Assembly (NCBI RefSeq): GCF_023614235.1
Contig: NZ_CP094264.1
Coordinates: 1,736,001-1,800,000 of the forward strand
Direction of reading: 5' to 3'
Source: Streptomyces sp. MRC013
GTDB taxonomy: Bacteria; Actinomycetota; Actinomycetes; Streptomycetales; Streptomycetaceae
DNA length: 64,000 nucleotides
Under the pieces are notes generated by a model. It was not told the DNA's origin. It searched no databases and was given only the letters and a program-made list of their open reading frames with translations. The position numbers and the translations under genes are program-made. The stretch's first letter is position 1. Every line of letters starts with the position of its first letter. Below, piece after piece: positions 33,482-42,606 of the stretch.

Positions 33482-34702
33482 TCAGGCGCCGGCGTCGATC
33501 AGCGCCGCGGCGGTGAACAGCTCCACGCCCACCTTGATCGCGGCCTCGTCCACGTCGAAGTTGCCCCGGTGGAGGTCGAGGTGGCTCGGGTCGCCGGGGC
33601 GGCGGACGCCCAGGCGGGCCATGGCTCCGGGGACGTGCTCCAGGTACCAGGAGAAGTCCTCGCCGCCCAGGGACTGCTCGGTGTCCTCCACCGAGTACGG
33701 GCCGCGGCGGCGCTCCATGGACTCGCGCAGGAGTTCCGTGACGACCGGGTCGTTGACGACCGGCGGGACGCCCCGGACGTAGGTGATCTGGGACTTCGCG
33801 CCGTGCAGGGCGGCGACCTCGTCGACCGCCGCGTGGATCTGGTCCGGCGCGCCGCGCCAGGCCTCGATGTCGAGGCAGCGGACGGTGCCGCCCAGCTCGG
33901 CGTGCTGGGGGATGACGTTCGGGGCGTGGCCGGCCTCGATGCGGCCCCAGGTGAGGACCAGGCCGGCGCGGGCGTCGATGCGGCGGGCGAGGAGGGCCGG
34001 GACGTCCGCGGCGACCCGTGCGGCGGCGGTGACCAGGTCGGTGGTCAGGTGCGGGCGGGCGGTGTGGCCGCCGGGGCCGTCGAGGGCGATCTCCAGGCGG
34101 TCGCACGCCGAGGTGATGGGGCCGACGCGCAGGCCGATCCTGCCGGCGTCCACGCGCGGGTCGCAGTGGACGGCGATGATCCGCCCGACGCCGTCCAGGA
34201 CGCCCGCCTCGACCGCCCCGAGGGCGCCGCCGGGGAGGACCTCCTCGGCGGGCTGGAAGAGGAGGCGCACGGGACGCGACAGCAGGCCCTGGCGGTGCAG
34301 GTCGGCGAGGAGGATGCCGGCGCCGAGGACCGTGGTGGTGTGGACGTCGTGGCCGCAGGCGTGGGCGCGGTCCGGGACGGTGGAGCGGTACTCGCAGTCG
34401 ACCTTGGTGTCCGGGATGGGCAGGCCGTCGATGTCCGCGCGCAGGGCGAGCATGGGACGGTGGCCGTCCCAGACGCCGACGTCGCAGACGAGCCCGGTAC
34501 CGCCGGGCAGGACCCGGGGACGCAGGCCGGCGGCCTCCAGCCGGGCCTTGATGGCGGCGGTGGTGCGGAACTCCTGGTTGCCCAGCTCGGGGTGCATGTG
34601 CAGATCCCGGCGGAAGGCGATCAGCTCGGTGCGGAGTGACTCCGGCAGCGTGCCGAGGAGGGGCGCATCGACGGGGGCGTCGGCTTCGGGCTCGCGGGAC
34701 AT
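33482..34702 (-). CDS. M20-family amidohydrolase
   Basis: A 406-residue metallo-hydrolase of the aminoacylase/IAA-amino-acid hydrolase group. RRDLHMHPELGNQEFRTTAA opens the catalytic domain; ALRADIDGLPI and HACGHDVHTTTVLGAGILLA carry metal ligands, and LFQPAEEVLPGGALGAVEAG holds the catalytic Glu pair. The dimerisation domain starts at ALDGPGGHTARPHLTTDLV, and LGGEDFSWYLEHVPGAM follows. ATG 34702 is used; GTG 34714 would add four residues. The substrate, an N-acylated amino acid or similar amide, is not known. Confidence 0.93.
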   Translation of the reverse strand: MSREPEADAPVDAPLLGTLPESLRTELIAFRRDLHMHPELGNQEFRTTAAIKARLEAAGLRPRVLPGGTGLVCDVGVWDGHRPMLALRADIDGLPIPDTKVDCEYRSTVPDRAHACGHDVHTTTVLGAGILLADLHRQGLLSRPVRLLFQPAEEVLPGGALGAVEAGVLDGVGRIIAVHCDPRVDAGRIGLRVGPITSACDRLEIALDGPGGHTARPHLTTDLVTAAARVAADVPALLARRIDARAGLVLTWGRIEAGHAPNVIPQHAELGGTVRCLDIEAWRGAPDQIHAAVDEVAALHGAKSQITYVRGVPPVVNDPVVTELLRESMERRRGPYSVEDTEQSLGGEDFSWYLEHVPGAMARLGVRRPGDPSHLDLHRGNFDVDEAAIKVGVELFTAAALIDAGA

Positions 34703-34898
34703 CAACTTGTTCACCCATCACAGGCTAGGCGTCATCACCACCCAACTTACGTGTGATCTGAAAAACTTCAGCCCCTTAGGGGAAAGAAACCCGGCCGACC
34801 GGGCTTGAGAGGGGTCCGAAGTGGGTAAGCTCACGCGTTTCCGGGGCTTGTTCCGCCACTTCCATCCTTTTCGGGCAGATCGGGAGCCCGACGGCCCC

Positions 34899-35944
34899 TC
34901 AGGCTCCGGTGAGCGACAGACCGTGCACCGAGCGTGCCGTCTCGGTCACGGCCGCGAGGAAGCCGCGCGCCCGGGGCGGGGCGCCCGCCCGCAGCCACTC
35001 GGGAGCCACGTCGCAGACGGTGATCGCGACGCCCGTGCCGGCCAGGGCCGCCGGGAGGGTGTGCACGACCGTGGAGGGGAAGCTGAGGACCGTACGGGCG
35101 AGGGGCCGCGCCGCGCGACCAGCTCCAGCGGCAGTTCGGGGCGGACGATCTCCAGCCCGGTCGTCGCGGCGATGCGGTGCAGCTTGGTCACGCTCTCGCG
35201 GCGGTGTGCGAAGTAGCGCTTCACCCCGTGCGCCGCCGCGAGGGCGGTGACGGCGTCCACGTACCGGTCGGGGTCGACCACGCCGGTCTCCACCAGGGAG
35301 GTGCCGACCAGGTCGGCGCCCTCGGCGAGCCGGGGCGGCCCGAACCGGGCGCGGGTCCAGGCGAAGCGGTTCGCGCTCACCGCCGTGCCCTCGGGGGCCT
35401 CCACCGGCAGGGCGGTGAAGATCTCGACCGTGCGCCCCCGGCCGGGCGCCAGCCTGCGGCGGGCCAGGGCGGTGACCGGGGCGAGGGCCAGCTCGCGCGG
35501 GCTGCGGCTGCCGCGCCGGTGCCAGCGCACCAGGCGCTCGCCGCGGGCCAGCTGGGCGGCGTACTCCATGGTGGCCGTGCCGTCGTCGACGACGGTGACG
35601 CGGCGCGGCGGGAACACGCCGAGCAGGAGCTGCACGTACCGCGAGAACGGGTCGCCGACCAGGACGCGGCCGGCGTCGCGCAGCAGCGGCGCGAGGTCCC
35701 TGAGCGTACGGACGGGGCCGCCGTGCCGGCCCTCGCCGCGGGCCTCGTGCCAGCGGACCGCGACGCCCTCGTCGCGGGCCAGCCGGGCCATGCGGCGCAG
35801 CTGGCCCCGCGACATGGGATCGGTCGGCGGGAGGACGACGAGGGTGAGCGGCTCGGATCCGCCAGGCCGCGCGTGCACCCACTCCAGGACGTTCAGGACC
35901 TGGACGGGGCTTTCGGCCAGCGCGACGTTCATGCCGGTGGTCAT
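34899..35944 (-). CDS. Sialyltransferase-like protein of the nonulosonate cluster, frame broken near 35103
   Basis: The first 280 residues read in one frame from ATG 35944: NVALAESPVQVLNVLEWVHA, VLVGDPFSRYVQLLLGVFPP, VTVVDDGTATMEYAAQLARG, KRYFAHRRESVTKLHRIAAT and IVRPELPLELVARRG. The end (LARTVLSFPSTVVHTLPAAL through SVHGLSLTGA) is in the next frame and stops at 34899. Adding one C to the run complementary to 35102–35105 joins them as RRGPLARTVLSFPSTVVHTL. The D-D-G, ELPLEL and S-x-S-T-V motifs recall bacterial CMP-sialic-acid transferases (GT52-like), an inference. It overlaps neuB by ATGA. Confidence 0.72.
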
Positions 35945-36837
35945 GCCGGGGCCAGGACCCTGCGGAGCTTCTTCATGGGTGCCAGCTCCGACTCGTACAC
36001 CCGCTTCACCCCGTCGCCGAGGGCGGCCTCGATGGTGCGGATGTCGCGCACGAGGCGGGTGAGGCCCTGCGGTTCGACGGAAGCGGCCTGGTCGGAGCCC
36101 CACATGGCGCGGTCGAGGGTGATGTGCCGCTCGACGAAGACCGCGCCGAGGGCGACGGCGGCGAGGGTGGTCTGCAGGCCGGTCTCGTGGCCGCTGTAGC
36201 CGATGGGGATGTTGGGGTAGTCGCGGCGCAGGGACTCGATGACGCGGAGGTTCAGCTCCTCGGCCTTCGCCGGGTAGGTGGAGGTGGCGTGGCAGAGCAG
36301 GATGTTGGCGGAGCCCAGGACCTCCACGGCGTGCCGGATCTGCCGCGGGGTCGACATGCCGGTGGACAGGACGACGGTGCGGCCGGTGGCGCGGACGGCG
36401 CGCAGCAGCTCGTCGTCGGTGAGGGAGGCCGAGGCGATCTTGTGCGCGGGGACGTCGAACTTCTCCAGGAAGGCGACGGCCTCGGTGTCCCACGGGGAGG
36501 CGAACCAGTCGATGCCGCGGGCCCGGCAGTGCTCGTCGATGGCGCGGTACTCGGCCTCGCCGAACTCGACGCGGTGCCGGTAGTCGATGTACGTCATCCG
36601 GCCCCAGGGGGTGTCGCGCTCGACGTCCCACTGGTCGCGGGGGGTGCAGATCTCGGGGGTGCGCTTCTGGAACTTCACGGCGTCGCAGCCCGCGTCGGCG
36701 GCGGCGTCGACGAGGGCGAGGGCCTTGTCGAGGTCGCCGTTGTGGTTGATGCCGATCTCGCCGGTGACGTAGACGGGGTGGCCGGGGCCGACGGTGCGGC
36801 CGCCGAGGGCGCGGGTGAGCTGCTGCTGGTCGTTCAT
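35941..36837 (-). CDS. neuB: NeuB-type nonulosonic acid (9-phosphate) synthase
   Basis: The enzyme condenses phosphoenolpyruvate with a hexose derivative to give a nine-carbon acid. The 298 residues contain the complete NeuB barrel: YVTGEIGINHNGDLDKALAL, AVKFQKRTPEICTPRD, DWFASPWDTEAVAFLEKF, VVLSTGMSTPRQIRHAVEVL, LCHATSTYPAKAEELNLRVI and IGYSGHETGLQTTLAAVALG. The C-terminal antifreeze-like (SAF) domain found in most NeuB proteins of about 345 residues is missing. In Streptomyces related clusters make a Kdn-type teichulosonic acid wall polymer (recalled), so Kdn or its 9-phosphate is a plausible product. It overlaps both neighbours by ATGA. Confidence 0.88.
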   Translation of the reverse strand: MNDQQQLTRALGGRTVGPGHPVYVTGEIGINHNGDLDKALALVDAAADAGCDAVKFQKRTPEICTPRDQWDVERDTPWGRMTYIDYRHRVEFGEAEYRAIDEHCRARGIDWFASPWDTEAVAFLEKFDVPAHKIASASLTDDELLRAVRATGRTVVLSTGMSTPRQIRHAVEVLGSANILLCHATSTYPAKAEELNLRVIESLRRDYPNIPIGYSGHETGLQTTLAAVALGAVFVERHITLDRAMWGSDQAASVEPQGLTRLVRDIRTIEAALGDGVKRVYESELAPMKKLRRVLAPA

Positions 36838-38074
36838 GGTCGCTTTCCTTGGGGGAGCGGGACGGGGCGTGGGCGGTGGTGCTCAGTTCGGGGCCGAGGA
36901 GCCAGGCGGCGATCTCGCGCACGGCCCCCGCGCCGCCCCGCGCCGCGGTGACGGCGCGGGCCGCGGCGCGCACGGCGGCGTGGGCGTCGGCGACGGCGAC
37001 CGGCCAGCCGACGAGGCCGAGGCAGGGCAGGTCGTTGACGTCGTTGCCGGCGTAGAGGACCCGCTGGGGGTCGACGCCGTACTCCTCGCACCAGTGCTTG
37101 AGGGCGGCGTCCTTGCGGTCGATGCCGTGCAGGACGGGGACGTGGAGCTTGCGGGCGCGGGCGGCGACGACGGGGTTCTTCTCGGTGGAGAGGATCAGCA
37201 GGTGCAGCCCGGCCCGGCGGAGCGCGGCGATCCCGAGCCCGTCGCCGCGGTGGACGGCGACCAGTTCGCGGCCGTCGGAGTCGACCAGGACCCGGTCGTC
37301 GGTCTGGGTGCCGTCGAAGTCGAGGACGACCGCGTCCACGTCGGCGAGGGTCGGGGTGTCCGCCGGGTCGAGGAGCGGCGCCAGCGCGCGGGCGCGGGCC
37401 AGGTCGTGCGGGTCGTCGATCTCCAGGACCCGCGCGGGGTCGGTCGGGACGAGGGCGGTGCGGCCGAAGAAGCGGTGCCGGTGCGCGCGGAAGCCGGCGG
37501 CGTCCATGGCGTACGCGGCGCCCGTCTCCAGGTACTCGGGGCTGCGGTCCTGGCGGCGGGGGCGGTGCGCCTTGTCGTGGTTGACGCCCCGGGCGTCCCG
37601 GGCGGCGGGGGGCGCCCGGGGGCTCGTGCCGCCAGAGGAAGCCGTGGGAAGGGGGCGACCGTGAGGGCCGTGTCGGCGCCGCCGTCGAGGATCTCCGCGG
37701 TGACGCCGTCGACGTCCCCGGAGGTGAGGAACGGGCTGGTGCACTGGACGAGGAGGACCACGTCGGCGGGGCGGCCGTGCCGGGAGGCGTGGGCGTCCAG
37801 GGCGTGCAGGACGGCCGCCTCGCTGGTCGCCGTGTCGCCGGCGAGGCCGGCCGGGCGGTGGACCACCTCGGCGCCGGCGCCCGCCGCGGCCGCCGCGATG
37901 TCCGGGTCGTCCGTCGAGACCGCCACGTGCGTGACGCGGCGGGCGCCCCGGCAGGCGCGGACGGCGCGGGCGACCAGGGGCACGCCGCCGACCGGGGCGA
38001 GGTTCTTGCCGGGGACGCCCTTGGAGCCGCCCCGGGCCGGGATCACCGCCAGTACGGTGCGGGGGGGCGCTCAC
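36834..38074 (-). CDS. CMP-nonulosonate synthetase fused to KdsC-like HAD phosphatase, several frame breaks
   Basis: The first domain is a CMP-sialic-acid-synthetase type: VIPARGGSKGVPGKNLAPVG, VTHVAVSTDDPDIAAAA, VVLLVQCTSPFLTSGDVDGV and YLETGAAYAMDAAGFR. The second is a HAD phosphatase: VDAVVLDFDGTQTDDRVLVD, LHLLILSTEKNPVVAARARK, KDAALKHWCEEYGVDPQRVL and YAGNDVNDLPCLGLVGWPVA. Together they could remove the 9-phosphate and activate the sugar. The frame changes at G/C runs near 38061–38067, 37646–37648, 37591–37612 and, from the lack of a stop, probably 36851–36855. With these repaired, the gene runs from GTG 38074 (overlapping the previous stop) to a TGA at 36834 overlapping the neuB start. 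Confidence 0.75.
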
Positions 38075-39372
38075 AGTTCCCCCAGCCGGCGGATGACGGG
38101 CGCCACGCGCTGGACGCCGTGCCGGTACGCGCCCCGCGCGGCCTCGCGCGCCGCGTCGCGCAGGAGCCCGCGCACCCCGCGCGTCCCGGGCTCGGACGCG
38201 TCGGCGTCCAGGCGGTGGCGGGCGAGGACGCCCGGGAGGTAGCCGGGGGCGGAGGCGGCCGTGTAGTACGGGGCGATCGGCGGCAGGGCGTCCCGCGCCA
38301 GCAGGTCGGCCACGCGCCGGCGGGCCGCCGCGAAGGCCGCGTCGGGGTCGTGCGCGGCGCCCTCGGCGGGGGCCGCGCCCTGGTCGGCGAGCCACGCCGG
38401 GTCGGGCGCCGGCTCGTGCCCGGCGTCGAGGCGGTCCCAGGAGGTGAGCAGCCCGGAGCCGATGAAGTGGTGGTTGCCGAGCGCCTCGCGCACGCCCAGG
38501 TCGGTGAGGACGGCGGTCGGCACCCTCCGGTGCAGGGCCTCCAGGGCGGCCGTCGACGAGACGGTGACCAGCAGGTCCGTGCGGTCCAGGACGTCGCCCA
38601 TGTGCCCGTACACCAGGCGCAGGTTGGGCGGCAGCGGCAGGGTCCGGGCGAGCTTCTGGTACGGCAGCTCCTCGACGTGCGTCGTGTGCTCGCCCGGCTT
38701 GGAGCGGAGCTTCAGCAGCACCTCGCGGCCCGGGTGGAGCCGGGCGTGGCCGGCCAGGCGGCGCAGCAGGTACAGGCGGTCGGCGCGCGGGGCGGGCACG
38801 GAGGGCTGCGCGGCGAACACGACGGTGTGCCGCCCCGGCACGGGCCGGTGGGGCGCCCCGCCGAGGAACGGCAGCGCGGCCTCGACGATCGCCGAGGGGT
38901 CGGCGCCGACCCCCTCGTACACCGCGCGGAAGCGCCGGGCGTCGTACGGGGAGTTCGCCAGGACGACGTCGGCGCCGTGCCGCAGCAGCAGCCCGTCGGC
39001 GAGCTTCTCGTAGACGACGCCGACGTAACCGGTGACGACGACGGGGCGGCGGCGGGGCCCCGCCCCGGCCAGTCCGTGCAGGAACGCCTGCACGGTGCCG
39101 CCGACGAGGGCGAGGACGACCACGTCGTACGCCTCCTCCCGCACGGCGCGCAGGAACTCCGCGCCCGTCACCTCCCGGGGCGTGCCCAGGCCGGCCTCGG
39201 CGAGCTGCCGGGCGGTCGGGGTGGCGCGGCCGCGCAGCGCGTACCCGGTGACGTCCGGGCCGGCGGCGCCGGGCGGGGGTGGCGGGGCGATCCGGCGCGC
39301 GGTGAGCGCGCCCCATTTCCAGCGGGTGTCCGAATCCGCGAGAACGGCGATCCGGGGCGTGGGGGAAGGCAC
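38071..39372 (-). CDS. Putative glycosyltransferase (DUF6716-like) of the nonulosonate cluster
   Basis: A 433-residue protein of glycosyltransferase-B appearance. PRIAVLADSDTRWKWGALTA begins the first Rossmann domain, with VTGYVGVVYEKLADGLLLRH further on. VVFAAQPSVPAPRADRLYLL and VLLKLRSKPGEHTTHVEELP lie in the second. YGHMGDVLDRTDLLVTVSST and ALHRRVPTAVLTDLGVREAL match the usual donor-binding end. It fits the family now called DUF6716 putative glycosyltransferase (from memory). GTG 39372 is chosen at the start of homology. It is the first gene of the minus-strand operon and diverges from a GT2 gene. Confidence 0.75.
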   Translation of the reverse strand: MPSPTPRIAVLADSDTRWKWGALTARRIAPPPPPGAAGPDVTGYALRGRATPTARQLAEAGLGTPREVTGAEFLRAVREEAYDVVVLALVGGTVQAFLHGLAGAGPRRRPVVVTGYVGVVYEKLADGLLLRHGADVVLANSPYDARRFRAVYEGVGADPSAIVEAALPFLGGAPHRPVPGRHTVVFAAQPSVPAPRADRLYLLRRLAGHARLHPGREVLLKLRSKPGEHTTHVEELPYQKLARTLPLPPNLRLVYGHMGDVLDRTDLLVTVSSTAALEALHRRVPTAVLTDLGVREALGNHHFIGSGLLTSWDRLDAGHEPAPDPAWLADQGAAPAEGAAHDPDAAFAAARRRVADLLARDALPPIAPYYTAASAPGYLPGVLARHRLDADASEPGTRGVRGLLRDAAREAARGAYRHGVQRVAPVIRRLGEL

Positions 39373-39538
39373 GCCGAGGACGTTAGGAATCCATTTCGGT
39401 GCGCGGCCCAACTCGATGGCAACAAACGGTGAACAGCGTCCGGCGGCCGTCCGGTTCAGCGGTACGCCGTCCAGTGTTCACCGCGCATCCCTTCCCCTGT
39501 CGCGAAGAATGCGGGGGCCGCCCCCTAACGTCCGGGGA

Positions 39539-40525
39539 GTGGTCAAGCTCTCCGTCGTCGTGCCGTTCTTCAACGTGCAGAGGTACGCGCCCGACGTCCT
39601 CCGAAGCCTGCGCGCGAACTCCCGCGGCGATTTCGAATTCCTGCTGGTCGACGACTGCTCCACGGACGGCACGCCGGAGATCCTCCGACGGGCCGCGCGG
39701 GAGCTCCCCGGCGCGGTGCTGCTGCGCCACGAACGCAACGGGGGGCTGGCGACGGCCCGCAACACCGGGCTGGACGCGGCGCGCGGCGAGTACATCGCGT
39801 TCCTGGACGGCGACGACTGGCTGGCACCGGGCCACTTCGCCCGCGTCCTGTCGGCGATCGAGGAGCTGGGGTGCGACTTCGTACGCACCGACCACGTCCG
39901 CTGCACCGGCCGGGAGCGGTCCCTGCAGCGGGTCCCGGTGGGCCGGCGCGGGGAGGTGCTGCGGCCGCGCGACGCGATCCTGCCGGCCCACCGGTCCACC
40001 TCGGTGGACTACCCGTACGCCTGGGCGGGGATGTACCACCGGCGGCTCGCGGAACGCGGGCTGCTGCACTTCACGGACGGGCTGCGCACCGCCGAGGACC
40101 GCCCGTGGATCTGGCGGCTGCACCGCGAGGCGGATTCCTTCGCCGTGGTCGGCGGAACTCCGGGAATCTTCTACCGGCGCGGGGTCTCCTCCTCCCTCAC
40201 GCAAATCGGCGACATTCGCCAGCTGGATTTCATCCGGGCTTTCGACCAGGTGCTGGAGGAAACCGGAAAGGACCCGGAAGCCGACCGGCTGATGCCGAAA
40301 GCGGTGCGCACGTACTGCGCGATCATCGCCCACCACGTCGGTTCGGCGGAGCGGTTCGAACCGGTCGTCGCGCGGAAGCTGCGGGCGTGGAGCGCGGCGG
40401 CGCTGCGCCGCATGCCGCAGGACGTGCTGGCGGAGGCCCTGGACGAGATGGACGCGGAGCGGGCGGTGGTGCTGCGGCGGCTGCGGCGGCGGCCCGCCCT
40501 GGTGGGTGCGGGGGTGCCGGCATGA
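39539..40525 (+). CDS. Family-2 glycosyltransferase
   Basis: A 328-residue GT-A enzyme. LSVVVPFFNVQRYAPDVLRS, FEFLLVDDCSTDGTPEILRR and GGLATARNTGLDAARGEYIA with AFLDGDDWLAPGHF form the nucleotide-sugar domain (DGDD being the DxD motif). TAEDRPWIWRLHREADSFAV is the acceptor region. GTG 39539 has no Shine-Dalgarno sequence, and TAACGT 12 bases upstream could be a -10, so the mRNA may be leaderless. It overlaps the next gene by ATGA and diverges from the nonulosonate operon, with which it likely acts. Confidence 0.9.
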   Translation: MVKLSVVVPFFNVQRYAPDVLRSLRANSRGDFEFLLVDDCSTDGTPEILRRAARELPGAVLLRHERNGGLATARNTGLDAARGEYIAFLDGDDWLAPGHFARVLSAIEELGCDFVRTDHVRCTGRERSLQRVPVGRRGEVLRPRDAILPAHRSTSVDYPYAWAGMYHRRLAERGLLHFTDGLRTAEDRPWIWRLHREADSFAVVGGTPGIFYRRGVSSSLTQIGDIRQLDFIRAFDQVLEETGKDPEADRLMPKAVRTYCAIIAHHVGSAERFEPVVARKLRAWSAAALRRMPQDVLAEALDEMDAERAVVLRRLRRRPALVGAGVPA

Positions 40526-41856
40526 CGGTCCAACTGCTGTACGCCTCCAGCCTGTACGGCGCGGCGACGCTCGCCGCCGCCCTGGACTCCGGCCGCCTGC
40601 CGGGGGCCGGGCGGCGGGTGCTGCTGGTGGCGAACAACGCGCCGGTGCCCGAGACGGCGCCGCCGCTCGACCGGATGCCGGGCTTCGAGCGGCTGCGCGG
40701 CCGGTTCGACTCGGTGCTGTCCTGGAACGAGGCGATCGCGCCGCTCCACCCGGCCGGCTGGACGCCCCGCCCCGACGACGTGCCGCTGTGGGAGCGGTAC
40801 CTGCGGCTGCTGTGGGGGCTGGGCGACGAGCGGGTCGAGCTGGTGGTGGAGTCGTTGCAGGTGGCGCCCGCACTGGCGCTGGCGCGGCTGTTCCCCGACG
40901 CGCCGCTCGACGTGTACGCGGACGGGCTGATGAGTTACGGCCCGACCCGGGTGCGGCTCGACCCGCTGGTCGGGGAGCGGGTGCGGCGGGTGCTGCACCC
41001 GGAGCTGGTGCCGGGCCTGCGGCCGCTGCTGCTGGCGGAGTTCGGCGCCGAGCCGGTGGTGGTGCCGGAGGGCGGGTTCACCGGGGTGCTGGACGAGCTG
41101 GCCGGGCCCGAGGGGCTGCCGGAGGTGCCGGACCGGGGCGGCGCGCTGCTGCTGGGGCAGTACCTGGCCGCGCTGGACCTCCTCTCCCCCGCCGAGGAGG
41201 AGGAGTCGCACCTGCGGATGGTGCGGGGCGCCGTCGCCCTCGGACACCGCCGGCTGGTGTTCAAGCCGCACCCGGTGGCCCCGCCGTCCTGGACGCGGAC
41301 GCTGGAGCGGGAGGCGGAGGCGCTGGGCGCGGAGCTGACGGTGCTGGAGCGGCCGGTGCTGGCGGAGGTCGTGTTCCGGCGGATGCGGCCCGACCTGGTG
41401 GTGGGCTGCTTCTCGACGGCACTGTTCACGGCGGCCCGCTTCCACGGCATCCCGGTGGCGCGGACCGGCACCGGTCTGCTGCTGGAGCGGCTCACGCCGT
41501 ACGAGAACAGCAACCGGGTGCCGGCGACCCTCGCCGACGTGCTCCTCCCCGACCTGGACGCGGGCGCGGCCGGGCCGGCGCGGGCGGCGGACGCGGAGGT
41601 GACCGCGCTGGTCGAGGCGGTGGGGTACGCGATGCGGCCCCGGGTGCGCCCCGACCTGCGCCCGGCGGCCGAGCGGTACCTGTCGGGCGCCGGGCCGGAG
41701 CACGTGGCGCGGTACTTCCGGCGCCGCAGGCTCACCGCCCTGGGGCTGCCGGGCGGCCTGCCGGCCTCCGGCAGCCGCACCGCCCGCCGCCTCGTCCGCC
41801 GGGCCTTGCGCCGCTCCCCCCGCCTCCGCTCCCTGGGCCGCCGCCTGGTGTCCTGA
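40522..41856 (+). CDS. Polysialyltransferase-family protein
   Basis: A 444-residue protein resembling bacterial alpha-2,8-polysialyltransferases (PF07388). VQLLYASSLYGAATLAAALD and RVLLVANNAPVPETAPPLDR open it. LDVYADGLMSYGPTRVRLDP carries the acidic-Gly motif and RRLVFKPHPVAPPSWTRTLE the His-Pro motif. LVVGCFSTALFTAARFHGIP supplies the Ser/Thr motif that binds CMP-sugar. It would polymerise CMP-activated nonulosonic acid made by the neighbouring genes. The last 45 residues are very basic and may bind the membrane. Confidence 0.85.
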   Translation: MTVQLLYASSLYGAATLAAALDSGRLPGAGRRVLLVANNAPVPETAPPLDRMPGFERLRGRFDSVLSWNEAIAPLHPAGWTPRPDDVPLWERYLRLLWGLGDERVELVVESLQVAPALALARLFPDAPLDVYADGLMSYGPTRVRLDPLVGERVRRVLHPELVPGLRPLLLAEFGAEPVVVPEGGFTGVLDELAGPEGLPEVPDRGGALLLGQYLAALDLLSPAEEEESHLRMVRGAVALGHRRLVFKPHPVAPPSWTRTLEREAEALGAELTVLERPVLAEVVFRRMRPDLVVGCFSTALFTAARFHGIPVARTGTGLLLERLTPYENSNRVPATLADVLLPDLDAGAAGPARAADAEVTALVEAVGYAMRPRVRPDLRPAAERYLSGAGPEHVARYFRRRRLTALGLPGGLPASGSRTARRLVRRALRRSPRLRSLGRRLVS

Positions 41857-42606
41857 CGGGCCCGCGCCGCCGCCGGCCGGCGTCCGGGACGCCGTCGCGG
41901 TACCGGGCCACCGCACCACGGGCGCACCGGACCGAGCGGAGGGCGGCGGGAACCGCGGTGAGGACGACCGCGCCCGCCGGGAGGCACGACAGACGGCCGC
42001 ATGGGCAGGCCGGCGCCTCGAAAGCCCCGAAGCGCCGCACCTTGCCGGGTTCGGGGCGGAGGGGGCGGCCCCCGCCCCCCGCTCCGTGCGGAAGGCCCTG
42101 GTCGCCGGCCCGGGTCCGCCTCGTTCCCGGACCGGCCCGGGTGCCCTCGTGCCCACCGCCCGCCCGGTGTCCGCCCGCCGCCCCGTGCAGGACGACGCGC
42201 GCCGCCCGGGCACCGGGCGGCGCGCGTTCGAGCGCTGCGGCTCCGTGGCACGGCCGGGACCCGGTGGGCGGCGGGCCGCGACGTGGGCGGTGACGTTCCG
42301 CCGCGGCGACCGGCACGTGCGCACCGCCACCCGTACCGTGCCGCGTCCCGGCGGAACGGACCCCGTGCCGCGCGGACCCCGTGACGGCCACGGCTCCGGC
42401 ACGCGCGCGATCAGCCGGGTACGGAACCGGAAGCCCCCGTGACCTGCCCCGAAGCGCTTCCGCACGGGTTGTGGCGCTCCCGGTTCCCGGCAGGGGGTTT
42501 AGCTCATACTGCTCCCTGGTCCACTCCTTGTGCGCCGTGAATCCACGCCCGTACCTTCGTCCCGGCCGCAGCGCTGCGGTCGACGAAGTGACGAAAGCGA
42601 CCTCCG
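41857..42606. other. Long intergenic region before the citrate transporter
   Basis: No gene with coding character is seen in 750 bases. A likely promoter (-10 TCATACT near 42505–42511) and a 14-bp palindrome at 42566–42579 lie in the last 120 bases. The rest is featureless. Confidence 0.55.
42566..42579. promoter_or_regulatory. Palindrome in the CitMHS leader
   Basis: CCGCAGCGCTGCGG is a perfect 14-bp palindrome 27 bases before the start codon. It could be an operator for the CitB-like regulator or simply a leader hairpin. Confidence 0.4.

Noticed and set aside
34946..39316. A 1456-codon open frame across the nonulosonate cluster
   Set aside because: It joins shadow frames and shifted parts of several genes; the recognisable pieces belong to separate, ATGA-coupled genes.
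42001..42442. Small open frames in the gap before the citrate transporter
   Set aside because: Arg/Pro/Ala-rich, no ribosome site, several overlapping frames equally open; no coding character.
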